Source: Heterocephalus glaber (lineage: Eukaryota; Chordata; Mammalia; Rodentia; Bathyergidae). From it: DNA of 64,000 bases. The stretch spans positions 6,405,125-6,469,124 of the forward strand of contig NW_004624795.1 in NCBI RefSeq assembly GCF_000247695.1. The letters are read 5' to 3'. The notes under the pieces were generated by a model, which saw only the letters and a list, made by a program, of their open reading frames with translations, was not told where the DNA came from and did not search any database. Positions 20,401 to 31,400 of this stretch are shown piece after piece (the first letter of the stretch is position 1; every line of letters begins with the position of its first letter). Made by a program: the position numbers and the translations under genes.

Positions 20401-22316
20401 AATGAATAAAGGTGGGAAGCAGCCTCAGTGGGCTGGCAGGTCAGGGCCTGCCCTCCCTCTGGGCCCACCCGCCTCTCACCTGAGGCTGCCTCTCCCCTCC
20501 ACAGTCCTCCATCCTGGACTTGGCCGACATCTTTGTACCCACCCAGGTGCCACCCTCCACACACTGCTCTGCCGACCCATGGGACATCCCAGGTGGGCAT
20601 GCAGGTTGGTAACAGGCTTCCCACCGGTCCCCATGAGCCCCTTCCTTCCCAGCTACCTGCTGGCAAACCACCTCCCCCACTAGCTGAGGGTCTCCCTGAC
20701 CCTGCACTGCTTCCTGGCTCTCAAATGAAGAGCCTGGGGCACAGGGACACCCAGCCCAGCCCTGACTGGGAAGGTGGCCACGCCGCCTGGGCCAGGTGGT
20801 GGTAGGGGGGGTCCAGCCTCCTGAGAAGACCTGCAGAACACAGGCGCCAGCTCACTGTATGGTCCAGCGTCAGCACCCCAGCTGTCACGAGAGTCCCACA
20901 CCTCCCTGCTTGGCCTGGGGAGCAGGCAAGGGCCCTGGATGAGAGATGTGGGGGTCTGGATCACATCTGTGTCCATCCCATTGCAGGTCTCAGGCCGAGC
21001 ACAGAGCCCAGCGGCTCCTCCTGGGGACCTTCTGCAGACCCCTGGTCTCCGGTCCCCTCGGGAAATGTGCTGTCCCGAAGCCAGCCCTGGGACTTGCTTC
21101 CTACACTCTCCTCAGAGCCCTGGGGCAGGACCCCAGTGCTGCCTGCTGGACCCCCTGCCACAGACCCCTGGGCACCAAACTCTCCCCACCACAACCTCTC
21201 CAGCACCGGGGCCAACCCTTGGGGGGCCTCCACGGAGCCCTTGGATACACCTGGTAAGTGGAGGCAGAGGGTGTGAGAGGCTGGGGGGACTTTTGGGTCC
21301 CCGCCCTGCAGGGCTCCAAGAGCAGCAGGTGCTGTGTTTAGGGGGCCATGGCCCTGGCCGGGGCTCAGACCAACACCTGCCCTATTTGAAGTTCTTCCTC
21401 TCTCCTCTGCTAGCTGTAGGTGGCGTCTCAACCTTCGACCCCTTCACCAAAACCCCGGAACCCACAGAGGCCAAGGCAGAGCTGCAGGGGGCGCAGGCCA
21501 TGCCCTCCGGGAAGCTGGGTAGCCCCGTGGGTGAGCAGAAGGCCAGGGTCACTGAGGTTCTGGGTGTGGGGGATCCCAGGCCAGCCTCTGCCCTCTGCTC
21601 AGTGGCCAGACCCTTCCCCACCGATGAGCTCTATGTTGTTGCTAACAGATCTGGACCTGTTTGGAGAGCCCAGGCCCAGTTCCAAGCAGAATGGCACAAA
21701 GGAGCCCGACACCTTCAGTCTGGGGGTACTGGGGGAAGCACTCTCACCTGCACCCCCAAATAAGGAGGCCCCTGGCCGTTGCACCCCAGAGTCCTTCCTG
21801 GGCCCCTCGGCCTCCTCGCTGGTCAACCTCGATTCGCTGGTCAAGGTGCCACAGGTTGCAAAAACCCAGAACCCCTTCCTGACAGGTAGGCACCCCTAGT
21901 CCCTGGGTACCTGGCACCCTGCTCTCTCTCTATGGTCCTATCTAAGGCCTAGAATTTGACTCTCCCCGCATCTTATGCTTAACCCTCCCACAGGTCTCAG
22001 CGCTCCATCCTCCACCAACCCATTTGGTGCAGGCGAGCAGGTTGCACCCACCCTGAACCAGATGCGCACTGGATCACCTGTGCCCATCGCACCCATGGGG
22101 GCGCCCCTGGGCTCCATGAGCTACAGCGCCTCCCTGCCCCTCCCTCTCAGCAGCGTACCGGTCAGCAGGACCCTCCCCGCCTCGGCCAGTGCCTTCCCGC
22201 AGGCCTGTGCTTTTGCCCCACTGGCCCCGATCCTGCCGCCACCTCTGCTGCCCATGTCTAGCTCAGATGTGCCGCTGCAGGAGTCCCGGCAGGTGGGCAC
22301 CAACCCCTTCCTCTGA
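16951..22316 (+). CDS. EPN3: Epsin-3, endocytic clathrin adaptor
   Basis: Nine coding exons: 16951-17473, 18521-18639, 19245-19325, 19521-19649, 20505-20592, 20987-21253, 21414-21530, 21649-21885 and 21994-22316. They give 627 residues with all phases closing (human ~632). The protein binds phosphoinositides, ubiquitin, AP2, clathrin and EH-domain proteins at the plasma membrane. In order: ENTH domain (about 1-150), two ubiquitin-interacting motifs (about 188-205 and 223-240), DPW/NPW AP2-binding repeats (305-400), a clathrin box LDLF (about 443-446), an acidic/Leu stretch LVNLDSLV, and three NPF motifs, the last at the C-terminus. The start ATG begins MTTSALRRQVKNIV, the epsin helix-0 lipid-binding segment. 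EPN1 and EPN2 are the alternatives, but the tail motifs and neighbours fit EPN3. The linker right after the ENTH domain is shorter than usual. Confidence 0.95.
17672..17809 (-). repeat. B1 SINE with internal duplication
   Basis: CAGACAGGGTCTCGCTATGT, then a duplicated CTATGTAG/CCCAGGCTGGC block, ending CACCACACTTGGC. Confidence 0.9.
18521..19325 (+). CDS. EPN3: EPN3 exons carrying the two ubiquitin-interacting motifs
   Basis: Exons 18521-18639 and 19245-19325 each encode one UIM: EEELQLQLALAMSREEAE and DEDLQLQLALRLSRQEHE, both with the acidic patch, central Ala and Ser expected for ubiquitin binding. A B1+ID SINE (18795-18955) lies in the intron between them. Confidence 0.93.
18795..18955 (-). 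repeat. B1+ID dimeric SINE
   Basis: A reverse ID tail (GACCTCAGGGCCTTTGCACT) is joined by a T run to reverse B1 (GGAGACAAGGTCTGGCTATG ... GGGATTACACGCGTGCTCC). Confidence 0.87.
20505..21253 (+). CDS. EPN3: EPN3 exons with DPW/NPW AP2-binding repeats
   Basis: Exons 20505-20592 and 20987-21253 encode ADPWDIPG, ADPWSP, QPWD, EPWGR, DPWAP and NPWGA. This is the epsin set of short tryptophan motifs that bind the AP2 alpha appendage; some keep the strict DPW form and others are degenerate. Confidence 0.92.
21649..22316 (+). CDS. EPN3: EPN3 exons with clathrin box and NPF motifs
   Basis: Exons 21649-21885 and 21994-22316 encode DLDLFGEP (clathrin-box type), SSLVNLDSLVKV (a second clathrin-binding-like segment), QNPFLTG, TNPFGAG and the terminal TNPFL. 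NPF motifs bind the EH domains of Eps15 and intersectin. Confidence 0.93.
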
Positions 22317-22474
22317 TTGCCTCGATGGCGACAGCGCGGGAGGCCCCTCCCCCTTCGGGCCTGGGCGGGGCGCTTGTAAAGATTGAGCAGTGATTGGGCC
22401 TTCGTGGACTGCTGACAGCTCCTGAAGCTAAAGACCAACCCCTTCCCCCTGCCCAGCCGAGACCACACCCCCAC

Positions 22475-22480
22475 AATAAA
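22475..22480 (+). terminator. EPN3 polyadenylation signal
   Basis: AATAAA lies about 160 bases after the EPN3 stop codon. Confidence 0.85.
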
Positions 22481-22872
22481 GACTGGAACCCAGGTCCTCA
22501 GTTCTTACCAAATGGACTTTTTGCTGGCTGCAGCAGCTAGGCCTGTGGCAACTAGATCACCTGCTGCACAGGAAATCATTACTCCACAATCTGGAGTGCA
22601 GAAATACTCCCATTTTTCCTTACAGCGCCATTCCTACTACTGTCAGCCTGGCACCTCTGTTTCCAAATGCTCCTAGGCTGTTGGGCACTGGGGCTAGTCT
22701 GACAACCAGAGACAGCAGGCACTTGTTTTATGTATTGCACTTTAGGCAGAAAACTTCTTTTAATCATGGCATTCAAGTAGATAATCCTGTTGCTTCCATT
22801 CAGCACGGGCCACAGAATTTGTTGCATTTGGTGCAAAATGAAAACACAGGGCTCCTTGCTCAAAATTGGGTA

Positions 22873-23050
22873 TACACACACATACACACACACACATATA
22901 TATATTTTTTACTTTTTTGAAACAAGGTCTCACATTGTAGTTTAGGCTGGTCTTGAACTATGTAGCCCAGGCTGGCCTCTGACCTGTGGTGATCCTCCTG
23001 CCTCAGTCTCCTAAGTGCTGAGATTGCAGGTGTGTGTCACCATGCCCGGA
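22873..23050 (-). repeat. (CA)n/(TA)n tract and reverse B1
   Basis: CACACACA then TATATATAT (22873-22910) is followed by reverse B1 (AACAAGGTCTCACATTGTAG ... GTCACCATGCCCGGA). Confidence 0.88.
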
Positions 23051-23212
23051 CCCAAGAATTTCAAAACAAGGAAATTGAACATTAGTCCATGTGCATAGCC
23101 CTGCCCAGGGCAACTACACTGGTCCCAATTGCGCTGTCTTATGCCTGCCACCACTTCCATTTCATAGAAGAGGTTGAGGGACAGGCTTCAAGTCACAAAA
23201 CTAGAAAGCTGT

Positions 23213-23305
23213 GGGCAAGGGATTTAGCTCAGTGGTTTTGCCACCTGCTGTGCAAGCGCAAGGACCCAAGTTCGATCCCTAGTACCAAAAAAACAAACAA
23301 ACAAA
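23213..23305 (+). mobile_element. ID SINE
   Basis: GGGATTTAGCTCAGTGGTTT ... AAGTTCGATCCCTAGTACC plus A/C tail. Flanking 15-base duplications (AACTAGAAAGCTGTG before, AACTAGGAAGCTGTG after) differ at one base. Confidence 0.9.
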
Positions 23306-24907
23306 CAAAAAAACTAGGAAGCTGTGGGGCTGGGATTCTGAGTCAGGCAGTCTGGTGCCACAGCCTGGAGCTTCCAGGGTGGGCCCCAGGTTTAGTTTAG
23401 CAAATATTGGCAGACTGCTATGGAAAAAGTACTTGGCTGGGAGGGGTGCAGGAACTGAGCCCACAGATTTTAGGAGCTCAGTGGAATAGGATGCAGGGGC
23501 AGAGAATATGGCTGCAGCATAAGACAGAGCCAGGAACCCTCCTGCTCCTTTGTTTTACTGAGTCATCTTGAATCCAGTGAGCTCCTTGCCACCTTTGCCT
23601 GTAGCCATCACCATGAGACTGCCCCCCCCCGGGGCTTAGGCAGAGTTTAGGAAGGCAAAGGTAGGCAGAGCCTGGTACTCCATCCATCCCAGGTGCCCCA
23701 CACTCACCCTCACTTCTAATGATGCCCCCATCACTGGTCACTGATGGGCCCACAATCTCAGGGACTCACTCTGCCGACACCTGCTGCTCTCTCTACCCCC
23801 TCTGGGGGCCAGAAATACCAAAATCGGTGGCTGGGGACACAGTAGCACTCTCCTGCCTGGGGTGGGGAAGGGGTCCCACCTACACTGCTGTGAACAGGAT
23901 CGAGAGCATCTCCGTAGGAGTTAGACCCATGGGCTCAAAATTGCTCTGCAGTTGAACTGAATGATAACAACCACTTTGTAATAAGTGGCTATTTGGCTTG
24001 ACCTCAAGTAAATCACTTCACCTTTTGTCTGTGCCTCTGTTTCCTTACATGTCAAGGGGAATCAGGAGTCCCTTCCTCGTGGGGTTACTATGTGGCCAGT
24101 GTCCCTTCTGTCCAGCACTCACACTCGCCAGATACTGACCTTGAGAAAGAGCCCACCCTGTCCCTCATTACCGCTTTGCTAAGAGACACCCTGAGTTCAG
24201 ATCACATCTGTCTTCTGCAGCACCTCAAGCTGGAAGGTTCTATCCTCGTTGGTCCCAGACCTAGCTCTCCCTGGGGACTGTTTTGGTCTGTGGCACTTCC
24301 TGATCCCTGCAGCCACTTCCTGTCATGTGTCCTCCCAACTGGGCGGCCTGCATCCTCCCTGCCCCAGGGCTGCCACACGTCATTCTTGGGATGCTTTCCT
24401 CCTGGTTTCAGACTTCTCCTTTCCAGCTCTTCCCTGATTTCACAGGACTCCCTTACCCAAGAGGATGCCCTGGCTACCCTTGACCTCTCACCTACCCCGG
24501 CCATGCTCACCCTGTGGCCTTGTCATTGCCCCAGATTCCTCCCACCCCAAGCAGGCTTCCTGTTTGCTATCTGAACCTTACTGCTCCTGGCTGCTGACTC
24601 ACCTCTTATGAGCACCCACCCTCTCCACTCCACCTTCCCTCCCTTCCTGGTGGGACAGTGTCTCCCCTCCTTCCCAGCCACCCTGCCTGGTGTACCACCT
24701 GTGTTCCCTCTGCTGTTGTCTCCAGCCCCAGCTTACTCATGTGCCCCAGGACCTTTGCACACACCGTTCCTTCTGCCTGCTTTTCCAGCACTCTCCCACA
24801 TTTTTTCCACGTTCTCTCTATTCCTCTCTGTCACAAATGTGATTTCCTCTGCTGAGTCTTCCCCCTTGTCTGTCCTGCCAGTCCCTTGCCATATGACACA
24901 CACTCAG

Positions 24908-24992
24908 TGGGCCGGGGATTTAGCTCAGTGGTTTCGCTGCCTGCTGTGCAAGTGCAAAGACCCGAGTTCGATCCCTGGTACCAAAAAAAAAC
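24908..24992 (+). mobile_element. ID SINE
   Basis: GGCCGGGGATTTAGCTCAGT ... GAGTTCGATCCCTGGTACC plus A tail. Flanks TGACACACACTCA and TGACACGCACTCA form a 13-base duplication with one mismatch. Confidence 0.9.
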
Positions 24993-25466
24993 AACCACTG
25001 CTAAGTGACACGCACTCACCACACTTGTCAGGGAGTGGTTGAATACACATTTATGTGGCTGTCAGAGTCAGCGCCTGCAGAGTGCCAGGCAGTGGGCTCT
25101 TGCAGGACCTCACTGTGGCTCCACATTGCTGTTCTGGGTTGGCTTCCTGGGGTGGTGGGATTTGGGCAGGCTGAGCCAAGCAGTTTGCTCACTTGGGTGG
25201 ACCCGGACAAGACCTTGGGCTACAGCCTTATTTTGCAGTTTTAAAGGGAGCAAGGGCTGCCCAAAATGAGCCGAGACTCTGAAATCGCAGGGCCCTACAT
25301 CCCAAACTTTCCTGGTGTGAGTGGGCATCAGATTTTAGGCCCAGACCTGGGTCCTCTGAAGCCCGAGCCGTCTCCCGTGCAGTTCCGCACTCGGCCGCTG
25401 GGCAGCGCTCAGAGACTAGCCACACAGTCCGGCCCGGCACCCTCGGTCCACCGCCTCCGAGAAGCC

Positions 25467-28400
25467 ATGCTAGTCTCGCGGGCCTGGCTGGGCTCCGGCC
25501 TCCTGCAGCCCCACGCCCGGCTGGGCAGAGCCGTGAGCCGCAGGTAGGAGCGAGGTCCACTCCCCCGCACCCCGGCGCTGGCCCGCAGTTCCTGGTCTGG
25601 ACTGCCCCTGCATGCCCTGCCCCGCTGCATCCTGAACCCCGGCAAGGCCCTCTCCCCACCAACCCCACCCTCCAGCCCCAGGTCGCTCTGGGAGCTGTGG
25701 TGACACCACCTCCAGGAAGCCTTCCGGGGACCAGAGCTGGGCCAGCGCCCTCCCCAGCAGCCCCACACGGAGGCCGGTTACAGGGTAACAGTCCTGTGCC
25801 ACTGCAGGGCCTGCAGTGCCGGGGATTGAACCCGGGGCCTTGGCACTGAGCTGCATCCTAGCCCTTCTTACTCTATTTTGAGACATGGTCTCTCTGAGTC
25901 GCTAAATTATCCGGACTGGGCATGAGCTTGCAGTCCTCCTGCCTAACCCTCGCGGAGTGCTGGGACGGCTGGGCCTGTGGTTACCTAGGTCTGTCCCAAC
26001 ACCGCTCTCCCAGGCTAAGCACTCTGCTATGGGCGTTTCTGATCCCCTCGGAGTCCTGGGGCTCTGGCCAGGGACCTGGCCCTGCAGGCTGCTTGGCACG
26101 TGGGTGTGAGAAGGAAGTTCCTATGTCTCTTTCCTTCTTGCCCACCATAGTCCAGTCCCAGACCCAAGCCTTCTTGTTTGTTTGTTTGTTTTTTGGCACC
26201 GGGGATCAAACTCGGGTCCTTGAGTTTCCAAGGCAGGCAGCGGAACCACTGAGCTAAATCCCTGGCCCTGACCCAAGCCTTCTTGAGCCTCCTGGCCGCC
26301 AACAGCACCCCGCTCCCCTGTGCATGCCAGGGACCCTTCGGGGAGGGGACTGGCCGGGGCTCGGAATGGAACCCGACGCACCATTCTGCTCATTGTGACC
26401 CGCCCTGACTTCGGTCCCACTCCCCACGCCAGGTCCAAGAGGTTGGGGGAGACAAACCTGGCAAGGCGTCCCCAATGAGCCACCGTTCCTCACCCCCCCC
26501 AAAACACAAGGGGGAGCACAAAGGCCGAGGTCTCCCCCATGGTTCAGAAAGGTGGGTCGGCCCAGGAGCCCGAGGCTGGGGCAGTGGGCGTGGGGGACAC
26601 TCAGGGAGCCATCGCCTGCCTGACCCACCTGCCTACGCCAGGGGCAGCTCCTCCCGGGACAAGGATCGCAGCGCCTCGGTCAGCAGCTCTGAGACCATGC
26701 CTGCCGGAGGGAAGGGAAGCCGGACCAGTGGTGCCACCAACACAGCCCAGAAGGTCCCCAACCGCCTGATCGATGAGAAGTCCCCGTACCTCCTGCAGCA
26801 TGCCTACAACCCTGTGGACTGGTGCGTGCTCTGCCCAAAGTGGCCAGGGGACAGCCCCGCCTAGGCCCTGCACCCCACTCTGAGTGATGTCCCACCTTGC
26901 CGGGCCTAGGTACCCCTGGGGACAAGAAGCCTTTGGCAAGGCCAGGAAAGAAAACAAGCCAATCTTCCTCTCAGGTGACACCCACCGGCCCTGAGTGGGG
27001 GGACAGGGAGTGTCTGGCGGCGGGAAGGGGGACAGGCAGGTCCTCTGGGCCTCAGGGGTCCCGGGAGGCTGCAGGCTAGGGTCACCTCTGTTCCAGTGGG
27101 GTACTCCACCTGCCACTGGTGCCACATGATGGAGGAGGAGACCTTCCAGAACGAGGAGATCGGCCGCCTGCTCAGTGAGGACTTTGTGAGCGTGAAGGTG
27201 GACCGCGAGGAGCAGCCGGATGTGGACAAGGTGTACATGACCTTCGTGCAGGTGAGTGCTGCCCGTTCCCCAGGGCAGAGGCCTCTGTCGGGCCCTGGCC
27301 TGACCCTGACCTCTCTGTCCCCACAGGCCACCAGCAGTGGTGGGGGCTGGCCCATGAACGTTTGGCTCACCCCCAGCCTTCAGCCCTTTGTGGGGGGCAC
27401 CTACTTCCCCCCCGAGGATGGCCTGACCCGCGTGGGCTTCCGAACAGTGTTGCTGAGAATCCGGGACCAGGTGGGTGCCAGTCAGCGCTCGGGAACGAGG
27501 GGTCTCCCGCCGTGCTGACCTCAGCTCACCCCCACCCTGCAGTGGAAGCAAAACAAGAGCACCCTGCTAGAGAGCAGCCAGCGTGTCACCACGGCCCTGC
27601 TGGCCCGCTCAGAGATCAGCATGGGTGACCGCCAGGCGCCACCCTTGGCCGCCACCATGAATAGCCGCTGCTTCCAGCAGTTGGACGAGGGCTATGACGA
27701 GGAATACGGCGGCTTCGCAGAGGCCCCCAAGTTCCCCATCCCAGGTCAGCGCCCCCAGCCCACCTGGCCTTGGTCAGCGACCCCCTGCCCTCCTCAGTGG
27801 CTGGTATCCTTAATCCTTTTTTTTTTGGTACCGGGGATCAAACCCGGGACCTTGTGCTTGTGAGGCAGGTGCTGGAACCGCTGAGCTAAATCCCTGGTCG
27901 CCTTTCTCCCTTTTTTTTGGTGTCCTTAACCCTTGACCCTGACCTACATTATAGCTTCTGACCCTTGACCCTGGCCTGGCTCATGTTACTGGTCTTGTCA
28001 GTAACTTCCTGTTCCCTGTGGGCTGATGATTTTTTAAATTTGGTACTGGGGATCAAACTTGGGTCCTTGAGCTTACAGGGCAGGCAGCAGAACCACTGAG
28101 CTAAATCCCTGGCCCTGATGATTTTATTTTTAACCCCAGAGCCTTGCCACTGAGTTACATCCCCAGCCCTTTTCATTTTTATTTTGAGACAGAGGCTCAC
28201 TAAGTCGCTAAGTTGCCCAGGCTGGGTTCAAACTTGCGATCCTCCTACCTCAGCCTCCCAGTGCTGGGATTACAGGTGCGCACCCCCACGCTCGGCTCTG
28301 ATATTATTCTGCCTTCTGGCTTGGGCACAGACTTTATGACGTCCAGGTTGACTGTGGGCTTCATGACCCCAGCCCGGCCAGAGGCTGCCTATGGGATGAA

Positions 28401-31400
28401 CCTGCAACCCACCCCCATCCGCCCCTCCTCTCATCCTCCTGTTCTTGGCAGTGATCCTGAGCTTCCTGTTCTCCTACTGGCTTGGTCACCGGCTGACCCA
28501 GGATGGCTCTCGGGCCCAGCAGATGGCCTTGCACACCCTGAAAATGATGGCCAACGGGGGCATCCGGGACCACGTGGGGCAGGTGTGGGGAGGCTGTGCA
28601 GTCCCGGGGTGCAGTGGAGGGAGTGGGTAGGGACAGAAGCTGGGCTTGGCCTCCAGCCCCATGTCCCGCCTGGCACAGGGCTTTCACCGCTACTCCACCG
28701 ACCGCCAGTGGCAGGTCCCCCACTTTGAGAAGATGCTCTATGACCAGGCGCAGCTTGCCGTGTCCTACTCACAGGCTTTCCAGGTGACCCCGAGCCCAGC
28801 CTGCCCCCAACAACCCCTAATTCCTTCCCACATGCCTCTCCCCAGGCGTCCCTCTCCCACCTTCCTGGAAGAATGTCACCCCCACATACCTGGGCCACCC
28901 TGTGACCTCTATTTACAGCCTCCTTCCCCAATCCCAGATCTCCGGAGATGAATTCTACTCTGACATCGCCAAAGGCATCCTGCAGTACGTGGACCGGAGT
29001 CTGAGCCATCGGGTGTGTGTCCACCAGGCAGCCAGGGCTGACTGGGCCACCCCTGCCCTTGGGTCTGGGGCCTGACAACTGTCCCTCCCACAGTCTGGTG
29101 GCTTCTACAGCGCAGAGGACTCAGACTCAGCCCCGGAGCGGGGCATGCAGCCCAGGGAGGGCGCCTTCTACATGTGGACTGTCAGGGAGCTCCAGTGCCT
29201 CCTCCCGGAGCCTGTGGTGGGTGCCTCAGAGCCGCTGACTGTGGGCCAGCTCCTCACCAAGCACTATGGGCTCACGGAGGCCGGCAACGTCAGCCTCTGT
29301 CAGGTGAGGGGACCTGGGGTTCCACGAGGGGACTGGGGGCCACTGGCCACACGTGGGCTCCTTGGACAAGGGCCGTTGTCCCCAGGACCCCAAGGGGGAG
29401 CTGCAGGGCCAGAATGTGCTGACCGTCCGCTACTCGCTGGAGCTGACTGCTGCCCGCTTCGGCCTGGATGTGGAGGCGGTGCGGGGCCTGCTCACTTCGG
29501 GGCTGGACAAGCTCTTCCAGGTGCGGAAGCAGCGGCCAAAGCCACACCTGGACAGCAAGATGCTGACTGCTTGGAATGGTGAGGCGGCCCTAGCTGAGGG
29601 CTTTCCTGGGGGTAGAATTCCCCTTCACCACACTCTTCCTGTCTGTTGGGCTAAACGCGGATTCTTTCTTTTCTAGATTTATTATCCTTAGTTAATTAAT
29701 TTATTAATTATTATCATCATCATCCTCATTTCAAAAGGACCTCACTATGTAGTTCAGGCTGGCCTTGAACTCACAGCAATCTTCCTGCCTCAGCTTCCCC
29801 AGTGCTGGGATCACAGGCATGCACCACCATGCCGGCCATCATCCTTACTTTATTTATTTATTTTTTTGGTACCGGGGATCGAACTCGGGACCTTGCGCTT
29901 TTGAGGCAGGTGCCGGAACCACTGAGCTAAATCCCCGGGCCCATCATCCTTAATTTATAAATGAACAAATTGAGGCCAGAGTCTAAGTAACCTGCCCAAG
30001 GTCATGCATGGGGCAGAGTCCAGCCCTGCCTGGTGCTGGAGCCGGAGATCCAGAAAGTGGGGATGGGGTGGGCATCCCTGGAGGGCCCTGGCCTCTTGGC
30101 ACCCACCCATCCTTCCCTCCCTCCAGGACTGATGGTTTCTGGCTACGCCGTGACAGGGGCTGTCCTGGGCATAGAGAGGCTGGTCAACCGCGCCACCAAC
30201 GGTGCCAAGTTCCTCAAAAGGCACATGTTTGACGTGGCCACCGGGCGCCTGAAGCGGACCTGCTACGCCGGCACCGGGGCCTCCGTGGAGCACAGGTCGG
30301 GGCCTGGGCCCCCCCGAGGCCTCTTATCCTAGCCCCCCCAGCATGCACTGGGCTGCGTGTCCATCGTGAGAGCTTAACCCTGCTGGGCCCATTTACACCT
30401 CCGCGGACTGGGCCTGTGGGGACGGCGGGAAAGGTGGTTTCCCAGGCTGCAGCCTGTCTCCTTTCCCCTGCCCCCCCAGCACCCCGCCCCGCTGGGGCTT
30501 CCTGGAGGACTATGCCTTCGTGGTGCGCGGACTGCTGGACCTGTACGAGGCCTCGCAGGAGAGCGCATGGCTGGAGTGGGCCCTGAGGCTGCAGGACACG
30601 CAGGACAGGCTCTTCTGGGACTCCCGGGGCGGAGGCTACTTCTGCAGCGAGGCCGAGCTAGGGCCCGGCCTGCCCCTGCGGGTGAAGGACGGTGGGTGTG
30701 GGCGGGGCCGCTGGGTCCCGGGCTGGGCGGGGCTTGGCTTCCGGAGGGGGCGCGAGGGCTACCTGGCGGGGACATCGGGTACCTGTGTGGCTCTAGGGTT
30801 CTCCTGAGGTTGCCAAGCCTCAGTTTCTTTCCAGGCAGACGGGAACTAAGAATGGTGCTAGTGGAGGGGGCGATGGAAGATGAATCTAGTTCTCGGCACA
30901 GCCAGCGGCCTCCAGGTTTAGGCACTGTGTGAGGTTCACTTGGTCAGTAATGCTGCGAACATGCACGTGCCCCACGTGGTTACCTTGGGGTGAGGCCTGG
31001 AGGAAGTAGGAGTCCTCAGCCAGGGGGCGGGCATTTTGGTGTGTGGCTGTAGTCCCAGTGAGAGGCTGAGGCAGGAGGATCCAGGCAAGTTCAAGGACTG
31101 CCTGGGCTACACAGTGAGTTCAAGGCCAGGCTGGAGTACATACATAGTAAGATCCTGTTTCAAAAAACCAAAGGGAAAGAACAAAATAAAATTAAAGGCT
31201 GTTGGAAGCCTGGCATGGTGATGTACACCTGTAATCCTAGTACTCTAGTAGGCTGAGGCAGGATGATCACAAATTCGGGTCTAGCCTGGGCAACTTAGCG
31301 AATTAACAAGACCCTGTCTCAAAATAAAAACTAAAACAGGGCTAGGGATGTAGCTAAATGTGAAGGCCCTAGGTTCAATCCCCAGTACCTCAAGAAAAAG

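Larger units (their letters stand above)
22481..25400. other. EPN3-SPATA20 spacer without a recognised gene
   Basis: This 2.9 kb holds a (CA)n/(TA)n stretch (22873-22910), a reverse B1 (22917-23050) and two forward ID elements (23213-23305 and 24908-24992). The rest is unique-looking pyrimidine-rich DNA with no conserved reading frame that I can recognise. Confidence 0.7.

Noticed and set aside
24908..24992. Possible tRNA gene (A- and B-box-like motifs)
   Set aside because: It is an ID SINE: the same sequence recurs many times, with A tail and target-site duplications, and it lacks a closed cloverleaf.
26601..27551. A 316-codon minus-strand open frame
   Set aside because: It overlaps SPATA20 exons 2-5 in antisense, with low-complexity composition and no domain.
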